A stretch of DNA of 8,312 nt from Dorea sp. (GCA_016295505.1 JAEDLC010000080.1:1-8312); one strand, 5' to 3'. Numbered from the stretch's first letter, positions 1-6,245 are shown. The notes: generated by a model from the sequence alone, not told the origin. Made by a program: numbers and translations.

Positions 1-1
1 A

Positions 2-127
2 AAGATAAAACGGTTTGAAGGAGAAATTCGTAAATTTCAGAGAAAATGGCAGGATGTCCTGGAGGCAGGAGATCCCTATTATAATAAAAACTTTCCATTG
101 AATCAGCCGCCATTTACACTGGGATAA
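2..127 (+). CDS. C-terminal end of a probable family 2 glycosyltransferase (partial)
   Basis: An open frame enters from the left edge and ends at TAA 125-127, giving the last 41 residues of a protein. The visible part is basic and then carries W..VLEAGDPYYN with a short tail ending FTLG. In my recollection, a W...L..GDPYYNPN segment near the C-terminus is typical of family 2 glycosyltransferases in Firmicutes surface-polysaccharide clusters, which transfer sugars from nucleotide-activated donors at the cytoplasmic face of the membrane. The catalytic domain lies outside the window, so the function is inferred from this tail alone. A strong hairpin begins 30 bases after the stop, so this is the last gene of its transcript. 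Confidence 0.55.
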   Translation, partial: KIKRFEGEIRKFQRKWQDVLEAGDPYYNKNFPLNQPPFTLG

Positions 128-156
128 AGCTGAGGCGGCATTTATAAAGAATCAAT

Positions 157-195
157 AAAGGCTAAGAATACCGGTTTGTGGTATTCTTAGCCTTT
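157..195. terminator. Bidirectional intrinsic terminator
   Basis: A perfect 16-bp inverted repeat (157-172 with 180-195) encloses a 7-base loop. On the plus strand it is followed by TTTTCT (193-198), and on the minus strand by TTTATT. It can end transcription of the glycosyltransferase gene from the left and of the tRNA gene from the right. The strength of the stem makes the call secure; its use in both directions is inferred from the gene layout. Confidence 0.85.
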
Positions 196-199
196 TCTA

Positions 200-270
200 A
201 GCAGATAACGGGAATCGAACCCGCCTCTCCAGCTTGGGAAGCTGGCGTTCTACCGATGAACTATATCTGC
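200..270 (-). tRNA. tRNA-Gly with anticodon CCC
   Basis: Reading the minus strand, a complete cloverleaf can be drawn. The 7-bp acceptor stem is GCAGATA/TATCTGC (264-270 and 201-207). The D stem is GTTC/GAAC with GG in its loop. The anticodon stem is CCAGC/GCTGG around the loop TTCCCAA, followed by a 4-base variable loop and a T arm with loop TTCGATT. The three central loop bases are CCC, so it reads GGG glycine codons. The discriminator base is U, as is usual for bacterial tRNA-Gly. CCA is not encoded, so it must be added after transcription. The gene has its own promoter (279-307) and is terminated by the hairpin at 157-195. Confidence 0.95.
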
Positions 271-278
271 ATGTATAT

Positions 279-307
279 ATTATAATACTCTGGCTATGAA
301 AATTCAA
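279..307 (-). promoter_or_regulatory. Promoter of the tRNA-Gly gene
   Basis: On the minus strand TTGAAT (307-302) is followed after exactly 17 bases by TATAAT (284-279). This is close to the sigma-A consensus, with a perfect -10 box. Transcription would start near base 272, only a couple of bases before the mature tRNA 5' end at 270, which suits a single-gene tRNA transcript. Confidence 0.8.
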
Positions 308-354
308 TATTAAGAAAATCTTCATTCTTTTCCTCGGAAGTCTTTAGAGTTATC

Positions 355-363
355 TGATATATT
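355..363 (+). promoter_or_regulatory. Possible extended -10 promoter of the ABC operon
   Basis: TGA precedes TATATT (358-363), which fits an extended -10 element. No convincing -35 box lies 17 bases upstream. Nothing better was found between the tRNA promoter and the first ABC gene, so this is the best candidate start for the operon. It lies inside the hairpin described at 346-396, which makes the assignment uncertain. Confidence 0.35.
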
Positions 364-419
364 GGTAATGTCAGAGGGTAATGACTCTCATTTTTTGCTT
401 TTGGCAACAGGAGGTACCT

Positions 420-1133
420 ATGAAAAAAGTAATTGAAGTCAGAAATCTGTATAAATTATATCGAGTTGGTGACGAAGTAGTCCGGGCTCTGGATGGTGTG
501 GATTTTGACATTTATGAAGGAGAGTTCTGTGCTATTGTGGGAACCTCCGGATCCGGAAAGTCAACACTTCTCAATATGCTTGCAGGTCTGGAAAAACCAA
601 CGAAGGGAGAGATCCTGATCACAGGACAGCATATTGAAAAAATGAACGAAGAACAGCTGGTAAAGTTTCGAAGAGAGAATGTTGGATTTATCTTCCAGTC
701 ATTTCATCTGATGGGAACGATGAATGCACAGGAAAATGTGGCACTTCCCTTAAGTTTTCAGGGGATTCCCAGGAATATCCGGATGAAGAAAGCGGAAGAG
801 ATGCTGGAACTGGTGAATCTGAAGCAACATAAAAATCATCTCCCGAACCAGATGTCCGGCGGACAACAGCAGCGTGTCGGAGTTGCAAGAGCACTGGTGG
901 TTGATCCGGGAATTATCTTTGCGGATGAACCGACCGGAAACCTTGATTCACACACGTCGGAAGATGTAATGCGATTAATGCAGAGAGTAGTAAAGGAACA
1001 AAAAAAGACTTTGGTAATGGTAACACATGATAATCATCTGGCGTCCTATGCAGACAGGGTTTTTCATATCATGGACGGAAAGATTCTGAAGATAGAAGAT
1101 CGCCGGGAGAATGAGAAAAGGGAGGGTATATAG
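420..1133 (+). CDS. ABC transporter ATP-binding protein (MacB/LolD type)
   Basis: This is the cytoplasmic ATPase subunit that drives the permease encoded at 2629-4023. The product has 237 residues, the usual size for this family. It shows Walker A GTSGSGKST (41-49), the Q-loop glutamine at about 93, the signature MSGGQQQR (145-152), Walker B IIFADEP (165-171), the D-loop NLDS (174-177) and the switch histidine in VTHD (about 203). The run FADEPTGNLDS is characteristic of the MacB/LolD/FtsE group of mechanotransmission-type exporters. I chose ATG 420 because AGGAGG (409-414) lies 5 bases before it and MKKVIEVRNLYK is a normal family N-terminus. The in-frame ATG at 381 has no ribosome binding site. 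The next gene starts 3 bases after the stop codon. The transported substrate cannot be told from the sequence. Confidence 0.95.
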   Translation: MKKVIEVRNLYKLYRVGDEVVRALDGVDFDIYEGEFCAIVGTSGSGKSTLLNMLAGLEKPTKGEILITGQHIEKMNEEQLVKFRRENVGFIFQSFHLMGTMNAQENVALPLSFQGIPRNIRMKKAEEMLELVNLKQHKNHLPNQMSGGQQQRVGVARALVVDPGIIFADEPTGNLDSHTSEDVMRLMQRVVKEQKKTLVMVTHDNHLASYADRVFHIMDGKILKIEDRRENEKREGI

Positions 1134-1136
1134 AAG

Positions 1137-2663
1137 ATGAACGGGAAAGAACGGATAAGAAAATGGAAAAAAAGAATGGCAGGAATGATTGTGGCAGTAC
1201 TGGCTGCGGTATCTGTGCTACCGTCCGGGGCTTTTGCGGCAACGCAGGATATCACAATTACGTCAAAGGAGAATAAGGTTCCTACCTATCAGGCGGGAAA
1301 GACACAGAAATGGACGCTTACGGTAACGAACCGGACGTCAGAGGAGCTGGAAAATGTGGTACTTGGCCCACAGCTGGGGGATAAGAACGATGACTGGCCG
1401 TTTAAGACGGAGGTGCAGGATTATCAGCAGGAACTTGGCGCATTGAAGGCCGGAGAATCTGCAGATGTGACATTCGAGTTTACGCAGAGAGAAGATATCA
1501 AAACAGAAAGATATACGATTCAGTTTGTAGCATCAGCGATATCCAAAAAGGATGGAAAGGAAACGCTGATAGAAACATCACAGAAATTTTATGTAAATAC
1601 GACTGCAAAGCCGGAAGAAAAGAACGAGACTACAAAAACGGAAGAAAAAGGTACCCAGAACGTGATGTCCGGAGAAGATGCACTGGTGGAAGCGGGCGGA
1701 TACAGCAATGGAGGCGTCTCCTACAGTGGAGGCGGAGGAGCATCCGGAGACGGTTCGGTTCCAAGAGTCATCGTAACGGGATTTACGACGGATCCTGCAG
1801 AAGTAAAGGCAGGCACGAACTTCAAGCTTACGATCCATCTGAAAAACACATCAAAAACCACCAGAGTACGCAATATGTTATTTGACCTGATGGCACCGAC
1901 GGAAGGTGCTGATGAGCAGACGGCATCGCCGGCCTTTTTGCCGGCATCCGGTTCCAGTACGATCTATCTGGAGGGAATTCCTGCGAATGGAACGGCAGAT
2001 ATCTCCATCCAGCTGAATGCAAAATCAGATCTCCTTCAGAAGCCGTACAGCATTGAACTGAGTATGAAGTATGAAGATGCATATGCAGCTCAGATTGAAT
2101 CTTCCTCCAGTATATCGATTCCGGTCAAGCAGGATGCACGGTTTGAATTCAGTGATTTTGAGATCAGTCCGGAGTGCATCGAGGTCGGAGAAGAAGCCAA
2201 TGTGATGTGCAGCCTGTATAATCTCGGACGGATTAAACTATACAATGTAAAAGCTGTTTTTGAAGGATCGTGTATTGAAAAGGAAGAAGTATTTGTCGGA
2301 AATGTGGAGTCCGGTTCCACTGCACAGATTGATGCCATGCTGGAAGGGAAACAGGCGACGGAAGGACCGGCCAGGGTTACCATGACATTGAGTTATGAGG
2401 ATGAGTCTGGAAATGTATCCAAGTCTGAACAGGAACTCCAGCTTGAAGTAACAGAACAGATGGAAGAAGAGATGATGCCCTCTGACATGGGAGAAGAAAG
2501 CCAGGGCGGCTTCCCGGTGGTTCCGGTGATCGTAGTTCTGTTGATTGCAATTGCGATTGCGGCAGTGGTGATATGGAGAAAAAGGAAACAAAAGAAACAG
2601 GCGCAGGGGGAAGAGGAGGAATTGCTGAATGAGTTGGAACGATCTTCTGAGGATGAGCGTTAG
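1137..2663 (+). CDS. Secreted, membrane-anchored Ig-like/CARDB-type protein of the ABC exporter operon
   Basis: This is a 508-residue extracytoplasmic protein. It has a basic N-terminus, a hydrophobic core at about 15-30, and a likely signal peptidase site after AFA (32-34). Three modules look like beta-sandwich (CARDB, NEW3 or APHP-like) repeats, each with an N..N-type strand followed by a partner strand: about 50-155 (TLTVTNRTSEELENV), about 210-330 (TIHLKNTSKTTRVRN) and about 335-440 (MCSLYNLGRIKLYNV). A Lys/Glu/Thr-rich and then Gly-rich linker (about 157-208) separates modules one and two. A single membrane helix (about 460-480) is followed by a basic and then acidic cytoplasmic tail. 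GGGAGGG (1120-1126) precedes ATG 1137 by 10 bases. Lying between ATPase and permease, it probably acts with them outside the membrane, where other MacB systems have a HlyD-type adaptor. The domain identity is judged by pattern only, and the exact function is unknown. Confidence 0.8.
   Translation: MNGKERIRKWKKRMAGMIVAVLAAVSVLPSGAFAATQDITITSKENKVPTYQAGKTQKWTLTVTNRTSEELENVVLGPQLGDKNDDWPFKTEVQDYQQELGALKAGESADVTFEFTQREDIKTERYTIQFVASAISKKDGKETLIETSQKFYVNTTAKPEEKNETTKTEEKGTQNVMSGEDALVEAGGYSNGGVSYSGGGGASGDGSVPRVIVTGFTTDPAEVKAGTNFKLTIHLKNTSKTTRVRNMLFDLMAPTEGADEQTASPAFLPASGSSTIYLEGIPANGTADISIQLNAKSDLLQKPYSIELSMKYEDAYAAQIESSSSISIPVKQDARFEFSDFEISPECIEVGEEANVMCSLYNLGRIKLYNVKAVFEGSCIEKEEVFVGNVESGSTAQIDAMLEGKQATEGPARVTMTLSYEDESGNVSKSEQELQLEVTEQMEEEMMPSDMGEESQGGFPVVPVIVVLLIAIAIAAVVIWRKRKQKKQAQGEEEELLNELERSSEDER
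2614..2620 (+). promoter_or_regulatory. Internal ribosome binding site for the permease gene
   Basis: AGGAGGA lies 8 bases before ATG 2629, inside the end of the preceding coding region. It fixes the permease start and implies translational coupling, because ribosomes finishing the upstream gene pass directly over this site. Confidence 0.8.
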
Positions 2664-4023
2664 CAATCTGCGAAGGAGAAAGCTTCGGACCTTTCTGACG
2701 GTTCTTGGTGTGTTGATCGGAACAGCTTCCATTGTAGTCATGATCTCTCTGGGACTTGGAATGCAGCAGGCACTCTATCGGGAGGTGGAACAGTCGGGCG
2801 GTCTGAATACCATTCGTGTGACCGGTGCAAGCGTTGGAGAATCGATGATGTACTATGGGGAAGGCGAGGAGGAATCATCCAAATATGTGGACGATAAACT
2901 GATCGGGAAACTGTCAGAGATGGAACATGTTACCCTGGCATCTCCGGTCTATGAGATGTCTGTGCTGCTTCTGAAGGGGCAATATGAAGGATGGGCGCAG
3001 TTGGTAGGAATGACACCGGAAGCTCTGCAGGCAATGAATATCCCGCTGGCAGAGGGGGCTCTTCCGAAGACGAACAGCGGACATCTGGAACTGCTTTACG
3101 GTAACGGAATTATCACGAATTTTTATGAGAAAAATTCAAATGAAGGCTATTATGATACCGGAGAACTTCCGGACATTGACCTGGCGAGGGATTCTCTGTT
3201 CCTGATCACGGATCAGGACGCTTATTATAACAGTCAGAATCAAAGCATGGGAGGTGACATATCTTCCTCAGATGGAAGCGAGATAACCAAACCTGCAACA
3301 AAACATGTGGTAACGGCCAGTGGTGTTGTTGAAGGCGGCCCGGAAGATTATAATTCATATTATTATTATGTATACTGTGATCTGGACACATTGAAACAGG
3401 TTTTGAAAAAGGAATATTCAGGAAGAACCATTCCGGGACAGCCGATGACCAAATCCGGAAAGCCGTATAGGGAATTTTATTATTCTTCGGCTCAGGTGAA
3501 GGTGGATGATATCAACCATGTGGATGAGGTGGCTGCCTCTATCAGAGAAATGGGATATAACGTAGAAACAAATGCTGAATATCTGGACAGTATGAAGAGT
3601 CAGTTTGCGATCGTTCAGGCAGTACTTGGAGGAATCGGAGCGGTGTCGCTTCTTGTAGCAGCCATTGGAATCGCCAATACGATGATGATGTCCATCTATG
3701 AAAGGACAAAAGAGATTGGTGTCATGAAGGTATTGGGATGCAGTCTCAAAAATATACGCCAGATGTTTCTTCTGGAAGCAGCCTTCATCGGATTCCTTGG
3801 CGGAATTGCCGGAAATATTTTAAGCTTTCTGATGTCTGCAGTAGTTAATTTTGTAACCGGACATGGAGCCGCAATGGGATTTGACGGCAATATTTCCTAT
3901 ATTCCATGGTGGCTGGTGCTTCTCGCACTTGGATTTGCGGTGCTGGTCGGTGTTGCGGCGGGATATTTCCCGGCAAAACGGGCGATGAAACTCAGTCCGC
4001 TTGCGGCAATTCGTAATGAATAA
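2629..4023 (+). CDS. MacB-like ABC transporter permease (FtsX family)
   Basis: This is the membrane subunit of the exporter, 464 residues long. The N-terminus MSWNDLLRMSVSNLRRRKLRT leads into membrane helix 1 (about 20-43) with the family-typical TVLGVLIGTASIVVM. A large extracellular MacB core domain follows (about 45-325), rich in Tyr, Ser and Asp near 195-250. Three further helices lie at about 328-353, 380-407 and 426-447. The cytoplasmic loop MMMSIYERTKEIGVMKVLGCS is the conserved coupling region that contacts the ATPase in FtsX-type permeases, and the C-terminus PAKRAMKLSPLAAIRNE is also typical. The four-helix topology is that of MacB, not the ten-helix BceB type. The start at 2629 overlaps the preceding gene by 35 bases and is supported by an internal ribosome binding site and by the conserved MSW.DLLR start. 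No two-component regulator is nearby. Confidence 0.95.
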   Translation: MSWNDLLRMSVSNLRRRKLRTFLTVLGVLIGTASIVVMISLGLGMQQALYREVEQSGGLNTIRVTGASVGESMMYYGEGEEESSKYVDDKLIGKLSEMEHVTLASPVYEMSVLLLKGQYEGWAQLVGMTPEALQAMNIPLAEGALPKTNSGHLELLYGNGIITNFYEKNSNEGYYDTGELPDIDLARDSLFLITDQDAYYNSQNQSMGGDISSSDGSEITKPATKHVVTASGVVEGGPEDYNSYYYYVYCDLDTLKQVLKKEYSGRTIPGQPMTKSGKPYREFYYSSAQVKVDDINHVDEVAASIREMGYNVETNAEYLDSMKSQFAIVQAVLGGIGAVSLLVAAIGIANTMMMSIYERTKEIGVMKVLGCSLKNIRQMFLLEAAFIGFLGGIAGNILSFLMSAVVNFVTGHGAAMGFDGNISYIPWWLVLLALGFAVLVGVAAGYFPAKRAMKLSPLAAIRNE

Positions 4024-4025
4024 GA

Positions 4026-4059
4026 GAGATCCGGATCATTCTTCAATAATCTGGATCTC
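4026..4059. terminator. Hairpin at the convergent gene junction, probable bidirectional terminator
   Basis: Two 15-base arms (4026-4040 and 4045-4059) pair almost fully around a CTTC loop, with one G-T wobble and one C/A mismatch on the plus strand. The wobble and mismatch exchange places on the minus strand. The hairpin starts 3 bases after the permease stop codon and contains the last codons and stop of the minus-strand small gene. No strong T run follows on either strand, so termination efficiency is uncertain although the structure is clear. Confidence 0.6.
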
Positions 4060-4299
4060 AAGATAGTCAATATCTATGGAATCCACAAAATTGTCCTGAT
4101 AAAAACGGGTTTTGTCGTGACGGCGGAATTCATCAATATTGGAATCAAGCCAGATGGGCTTACTTAAGTCAAATTCATAACAGATCTCATCCAGTGAGTG
4201 GAATATTTTATGGGTCCGGGTATCGTCCGTATCATTACATATGACGGTATCACGGACCATTCTGTTGTCTTTCCATTCTTTTCCCCATAAACGGAACAT
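4036..4299 (-). CDS. Conserved-looking small protein of unknown function (87 residues)
   Basis: I do not recognise a named domain. The product is a soluble, charged protein, rich in Asp, Glu, Arg and Lys, without a signal peptide or membrane helix. Features include an aromatic N-terminus MFRLWGKEWKDNRMV, the run NDTDDTRTHKIFHSLDEICYEFDLSKPIWLD, and an acidic C-terminal strand DYLEIQIIEE. The start at 4299 is preferred because AAAAGGAG (4315-4308 on the minus strand) lies 8 bases before it; the ATG two codons upstream would be only 2 bases from that site. A well-formed promoter (4361-4389), the ribosome binding site and the convergent hairpin at its end all support a real gene. It lies alone between two plus-strand units. 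I have the impression of similar short proteins in other Clostridia, but cannot verify this. Confidence 0.8.
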   Translation of the reverse strand: MFRLWGKEWKDNRMVRDTVICNDTDDTRTHKIFHSLDEICYEFDLSKPIWLDSNIDEFRRHDKTRFYQDNFVDSIDIDYLEIQIIEE

Positions 4300-4360
4300 A
4301 TGCATATCTCCTTTTGAACAGTACAGAAAAGTGATTGGCCTGTATCATATAATAGTTCAA

Positions 4361-4389
4361 AGTATAGCGGATTTCAGGCGGGAAGTAAA
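4361..4389 (-). promoter_or_regulatory. Promoter of the small unknown gene
   Basis: On the minus strand TTTACT (4389-4384) is followed after 17 bases by TATACT (4366-4361), matching the sigma-A consensus in 4 and 5 of 6 positions. The predicted start near 4353 leaves a leader of about 55 bases before ATG 4299. Confidence 0.55.
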
Positions 4390-4417
4390 GAATGAATCCG
4401 GGAATTATAAGAGTATC

Positions 4418-4446
4418 TTGTTTTTCCCTGTGTTCTGTGATAAACT
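4418..4446 (+). promoter_or_regulatory. Possible promoter of the PfoR-type EIIC gene
   Basis: TTGTTT (4418-4423) is followed after 17 bases by TAAACT (4441-4446), which is preceded by TGA and so resembles an extended -10 element. Both boxes are imperfect. The start would fall near 4453, giving a leader of about 90 bases containing the alternative stems noted at 4442-4497. Confidence 0.35.
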
Positions 4447-4543
4447 CTCCACATGTGACAAGACATATGTAAATAACAGATGAGAGTTTTGTGCTCTGGT
4501 GACAGCAGTGCAATAGTCTGAATATGAAATGAGGAGAATGAAT

Positions 4544-5608
4544 ATGGAAAAGTTTAAAAAAGTGTTGGATCGCATATTTATTGAAGGATTGAGTGCAATG
4601 GCCCATGGGCTCTTTGCAACACTGATTATCGGAACGATTATTCAGCAGATCGGAACGTTGCTTGGTGGAAATGTGGGAGATCTGATCTATGTGACAGGTA
4701 AGATTGCTGCATCTCTTACAGGAGCAGGTATCGGTGTGGCTGTGGCATATAAGTTTAAAGAGGCACCTCTTGTGGTCGTGTCTGCAGCAACAGCCGGAAT
4801 GATCGGTGCATTTGCAAGTCACGTACTTGCCGGAACACTTCTGGTCGATGGTGCAATGGTGTATGCAGGACCGGGGGAACCTCTGGGAGCATTTATTGCG
4901 GCATATACCGGAATCTTTTTTGGCCATATGGTGTCCGGAAAAACCAAGGTGGATATTCTGGTGACACCGATTGTTACAATCGGAACAGGAGCGGCAGTGG
5001 GACTGCTGATCGGACCTCCGATCTCCGGATTTATGACCTGGCTTGGTTCACTGATCAACTGGGGAACTGAACAGCAGCCATTCCTGATGGGAATTGTAGT
5101 GTCTGTACTGATGGGTATGATCCTGACACTTCCGATCAGTTCAGCGGCACTTGGAATCATTTTGAATCTTTCCGGACTGGCAGCAGGTGCGGCAACGGTA
5201 GGTTGCTGCTGCAATATGGTTGGGTTCGCGGTGGCAAGCTATCGTGAGAATAAGATCGGAGGACTTCTGGCACAGGGAATCGGAACTTCCATGCTTCAGG
5301 TACCGAACATTGTAAAGAAGCCGATTATCTGGCTTCCGGTGATTCTGTCCAGTGCGATTCTGGGCCCGGTCGGAACGCTGGCGCTCCATATGACGAACAA
5401 TGCAACCGGATCCGGAATGGGAACGGCCGGTCTGGTTGGACAGATCATGACCTGGCAGACGATGATACAGACAGAAGCTGCTGCGGTTGTGCTGGGCAAG
5501 ATCCTTCTGATTCAGGTGATTCTTCCGGCAGTTGTGACCCTTGTAATCTCAGAATTTATGAGAAAGAAAGGGTGGATTAAGTTTGGTGATATGAAACTGG
5601 AATTCTAA
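4544..5608 (+). CDS. PfoR-type PTS EIIC membrane protein
   Basis: This is a 354-residue, highly hydrophobic polytopic membrane protein with about eight to ten helices. It matches what I know of the PfoR/COG3641 group (PTS_EIIC_2): start MEKFKKVLDRIFIEGLSAMAHGLFATLIIGTIIQQ, the segment AGPGEPLGAF (108-117), SGKTKVDILVTP (131-142), GPPISGFMTWLGSLINWGTEQQPF (158-180), LPISSAALGIILNLSGLAAGAATVG (196-220) and MTNNATGSGMGTAGLVGQ (283-300). It is formally a sugar-PTS permease domain, but it carries no IIA or IIB domain and none is encoded nearby, so the substrate is unknown. In Clostridium perfringens the related pfoR lies beside the perfringolysin gene. ATG 4544 is chosen because GAGGAG (4531-4536) lies 7 bases before it; ATGs at 4529 and 4538 fit that site poorly. 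Confidence 0.9.
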   Translation: MEKFKKVLDRIFIEGLSAMAHGLFATLIIGTIIQQIGTLLGGNVGDLIYVTGKIAASLTGAGIGVAVAYKFKEAPLVVVSAATAGMIGAFASHVLAGTLLVDGAMVYAGPGEPLGAFIAAYTGIFFGHMVSGKTKVDILVTPIVTIGTGAAVGLLIGPPISGFMTWLGSLINWGTEQQPFLMGIVVSVLMGMILTLPISSAALGIILNLSGLAAGAATVGCCCNMVGFAVASYRENKIGGLLAQGIGTSMLQVPNIVKKPIIWLPVILSSAILGPVGTLALHMTNNATGSGMGTAGLVGQIMTWQTMIQTEAAAVVLGKILLIQVILPAVVTLVISEFMRKKGWIKFGDMKLEF

Positions 5609-5617
5609 GAGAAAATC

Positions 5618-5626
5618 TGCTATCAT
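5618..5626 (+). promoter_or_regulatory. Possible extended -10 promoter of the adenosyltransferase gene
   Basis: TGC precedes TATCAT (5621-5626), an extended -10 match. The -35 region TGGAAT (5598-5603), at 17 bases spacing, is weak. Read-through from the EIIC gene is an alternative, because no terminator is visible between the two genes. Confidence 0.3.
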
Positions 5627-5674
5627 AGAATGTATCAGACAGCATTTCAACACAAAGAAAGCAGGGGATACAAT

Positions 5675-6199
5675 ATGCAGGGTACAGGAAGAATACATAT
5701 GTATTACGGGGACGGAAAAGGAAAGACAACGGCTGCGATGGGACAGGCAATCCGTGCCGCGGGATATGGGCTACAGGTACTGGTGTTTCAGTTTTTGAAG
5801 GATAATTCTTCCAACGAGCGCAAGATACTTGAACAGATACCGGGGATTACCTGCCTTCCGGGGCGTGAGCCGGTTAAGTTTGTAAGCCGGATGAACGGGG
5901 ATGAAAAGGCCGAGCTTCGCCATTACAATAATAAAGCGCTTGATGAGATCATCAAGTTCTGTTCACCGTTTGACATGCTTGTACTGGATGAGGCGTTGTG
6001 TGCGATTCAGCTGAATGTATTGAGCGAAGAGAAGATGATGAGTTTTCTGCAGCACAAGCCACGAGGGCTGGAGGTGGTCCTGACCGGTCATGTTGTATCG
6101 CAGGAACTTCTGGATCTGGCAGATTACGCAACGATGATGATGAAGGTAAAGCATCCGTATGACAAGGGAAAGCTTGCCAGAGAAGGAATTGAATTCTGA
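5675..6199 (+). CDS. cobO: Corrinoid adenosyltransferase (CobO/BtuR family)
   Basis: This enzyme transfers the 5'-deoxyadenosyl group of ATP to the reduced cobalt of a corrinoid, giving adenosylcobalamin or its precursors in the cytoplasm. The 174-residue product has the family Walker A loop YGDGKGKTTAAMG (11-23), the VLVFQFLK strand (35-42), the Walker B-like DMLVLDEA (100-107), the VVLTG strand (134-138) and the closing KVKHPYDKGKLAREGIEF (157-174), typical of CobO/BtuR. Family members often have TGR where this one has TGH (137-139). The start at 5675 follows AGGGG (5663-5667) by 7 bases and gives a normal N-terminus. The ATG at 5630 would add 15 residues with no ribosome binding site. No other cobalamin gene and no cobalamin riboswitch is in the window, so it probably serves salvage or a distant pathway. 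Confidence 0.9.
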   Translation: MQGTGRIHMYYGDGKGKTTAAMGQAIRAAGYGLQVLVFQFLKDNSSNERKILEQIPGITCLPGREPVKFVSRMNGDEKAELRHYNNKALDEIIKFCSPFDMLVLDEALCAIQLNVLSEEKMMSFLQHKPRGLEVVLTGHVVSQELLDLADYATMMMKVKHPYDKGKLAREGIEF

Positions 6200-6245
6200 C
6201 CACGGATGCAGGAAGGATGACTTTTATTAAATAAGTGTGAAAACC

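Noticed and set aside
381..419. N-terminal extension of the ABC ATPase from the upstream ATG
   Set aside because: The extra 13 residues are hydrophobic and atypical, and the consensus AGGAGG is placed for ATG 420 instead.
4241..4483. An 80-codon plus-strand open frame in the divergent region
   Set aside because: It overlaps the start of the minus-strand small gene, has no ribosome binding site, and its product shows no family resemblance.
4250..4927. A long minus-strand open frame across the EIIC gene start and the divergent region
   Set aside because: It is Cys/His/Lys-rich low-quality sequence opposite a clear membrane protein gene, and it overlaps the promoter and start of the real 87-residue gene in another frame.
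5609..5674. A cobalamin riboswitch upstream of the adenosyltransferase gene
   Set aside because: The gap is only 66 bases and contains no B12-box-like sequence or complex fold, so there is no room for one.
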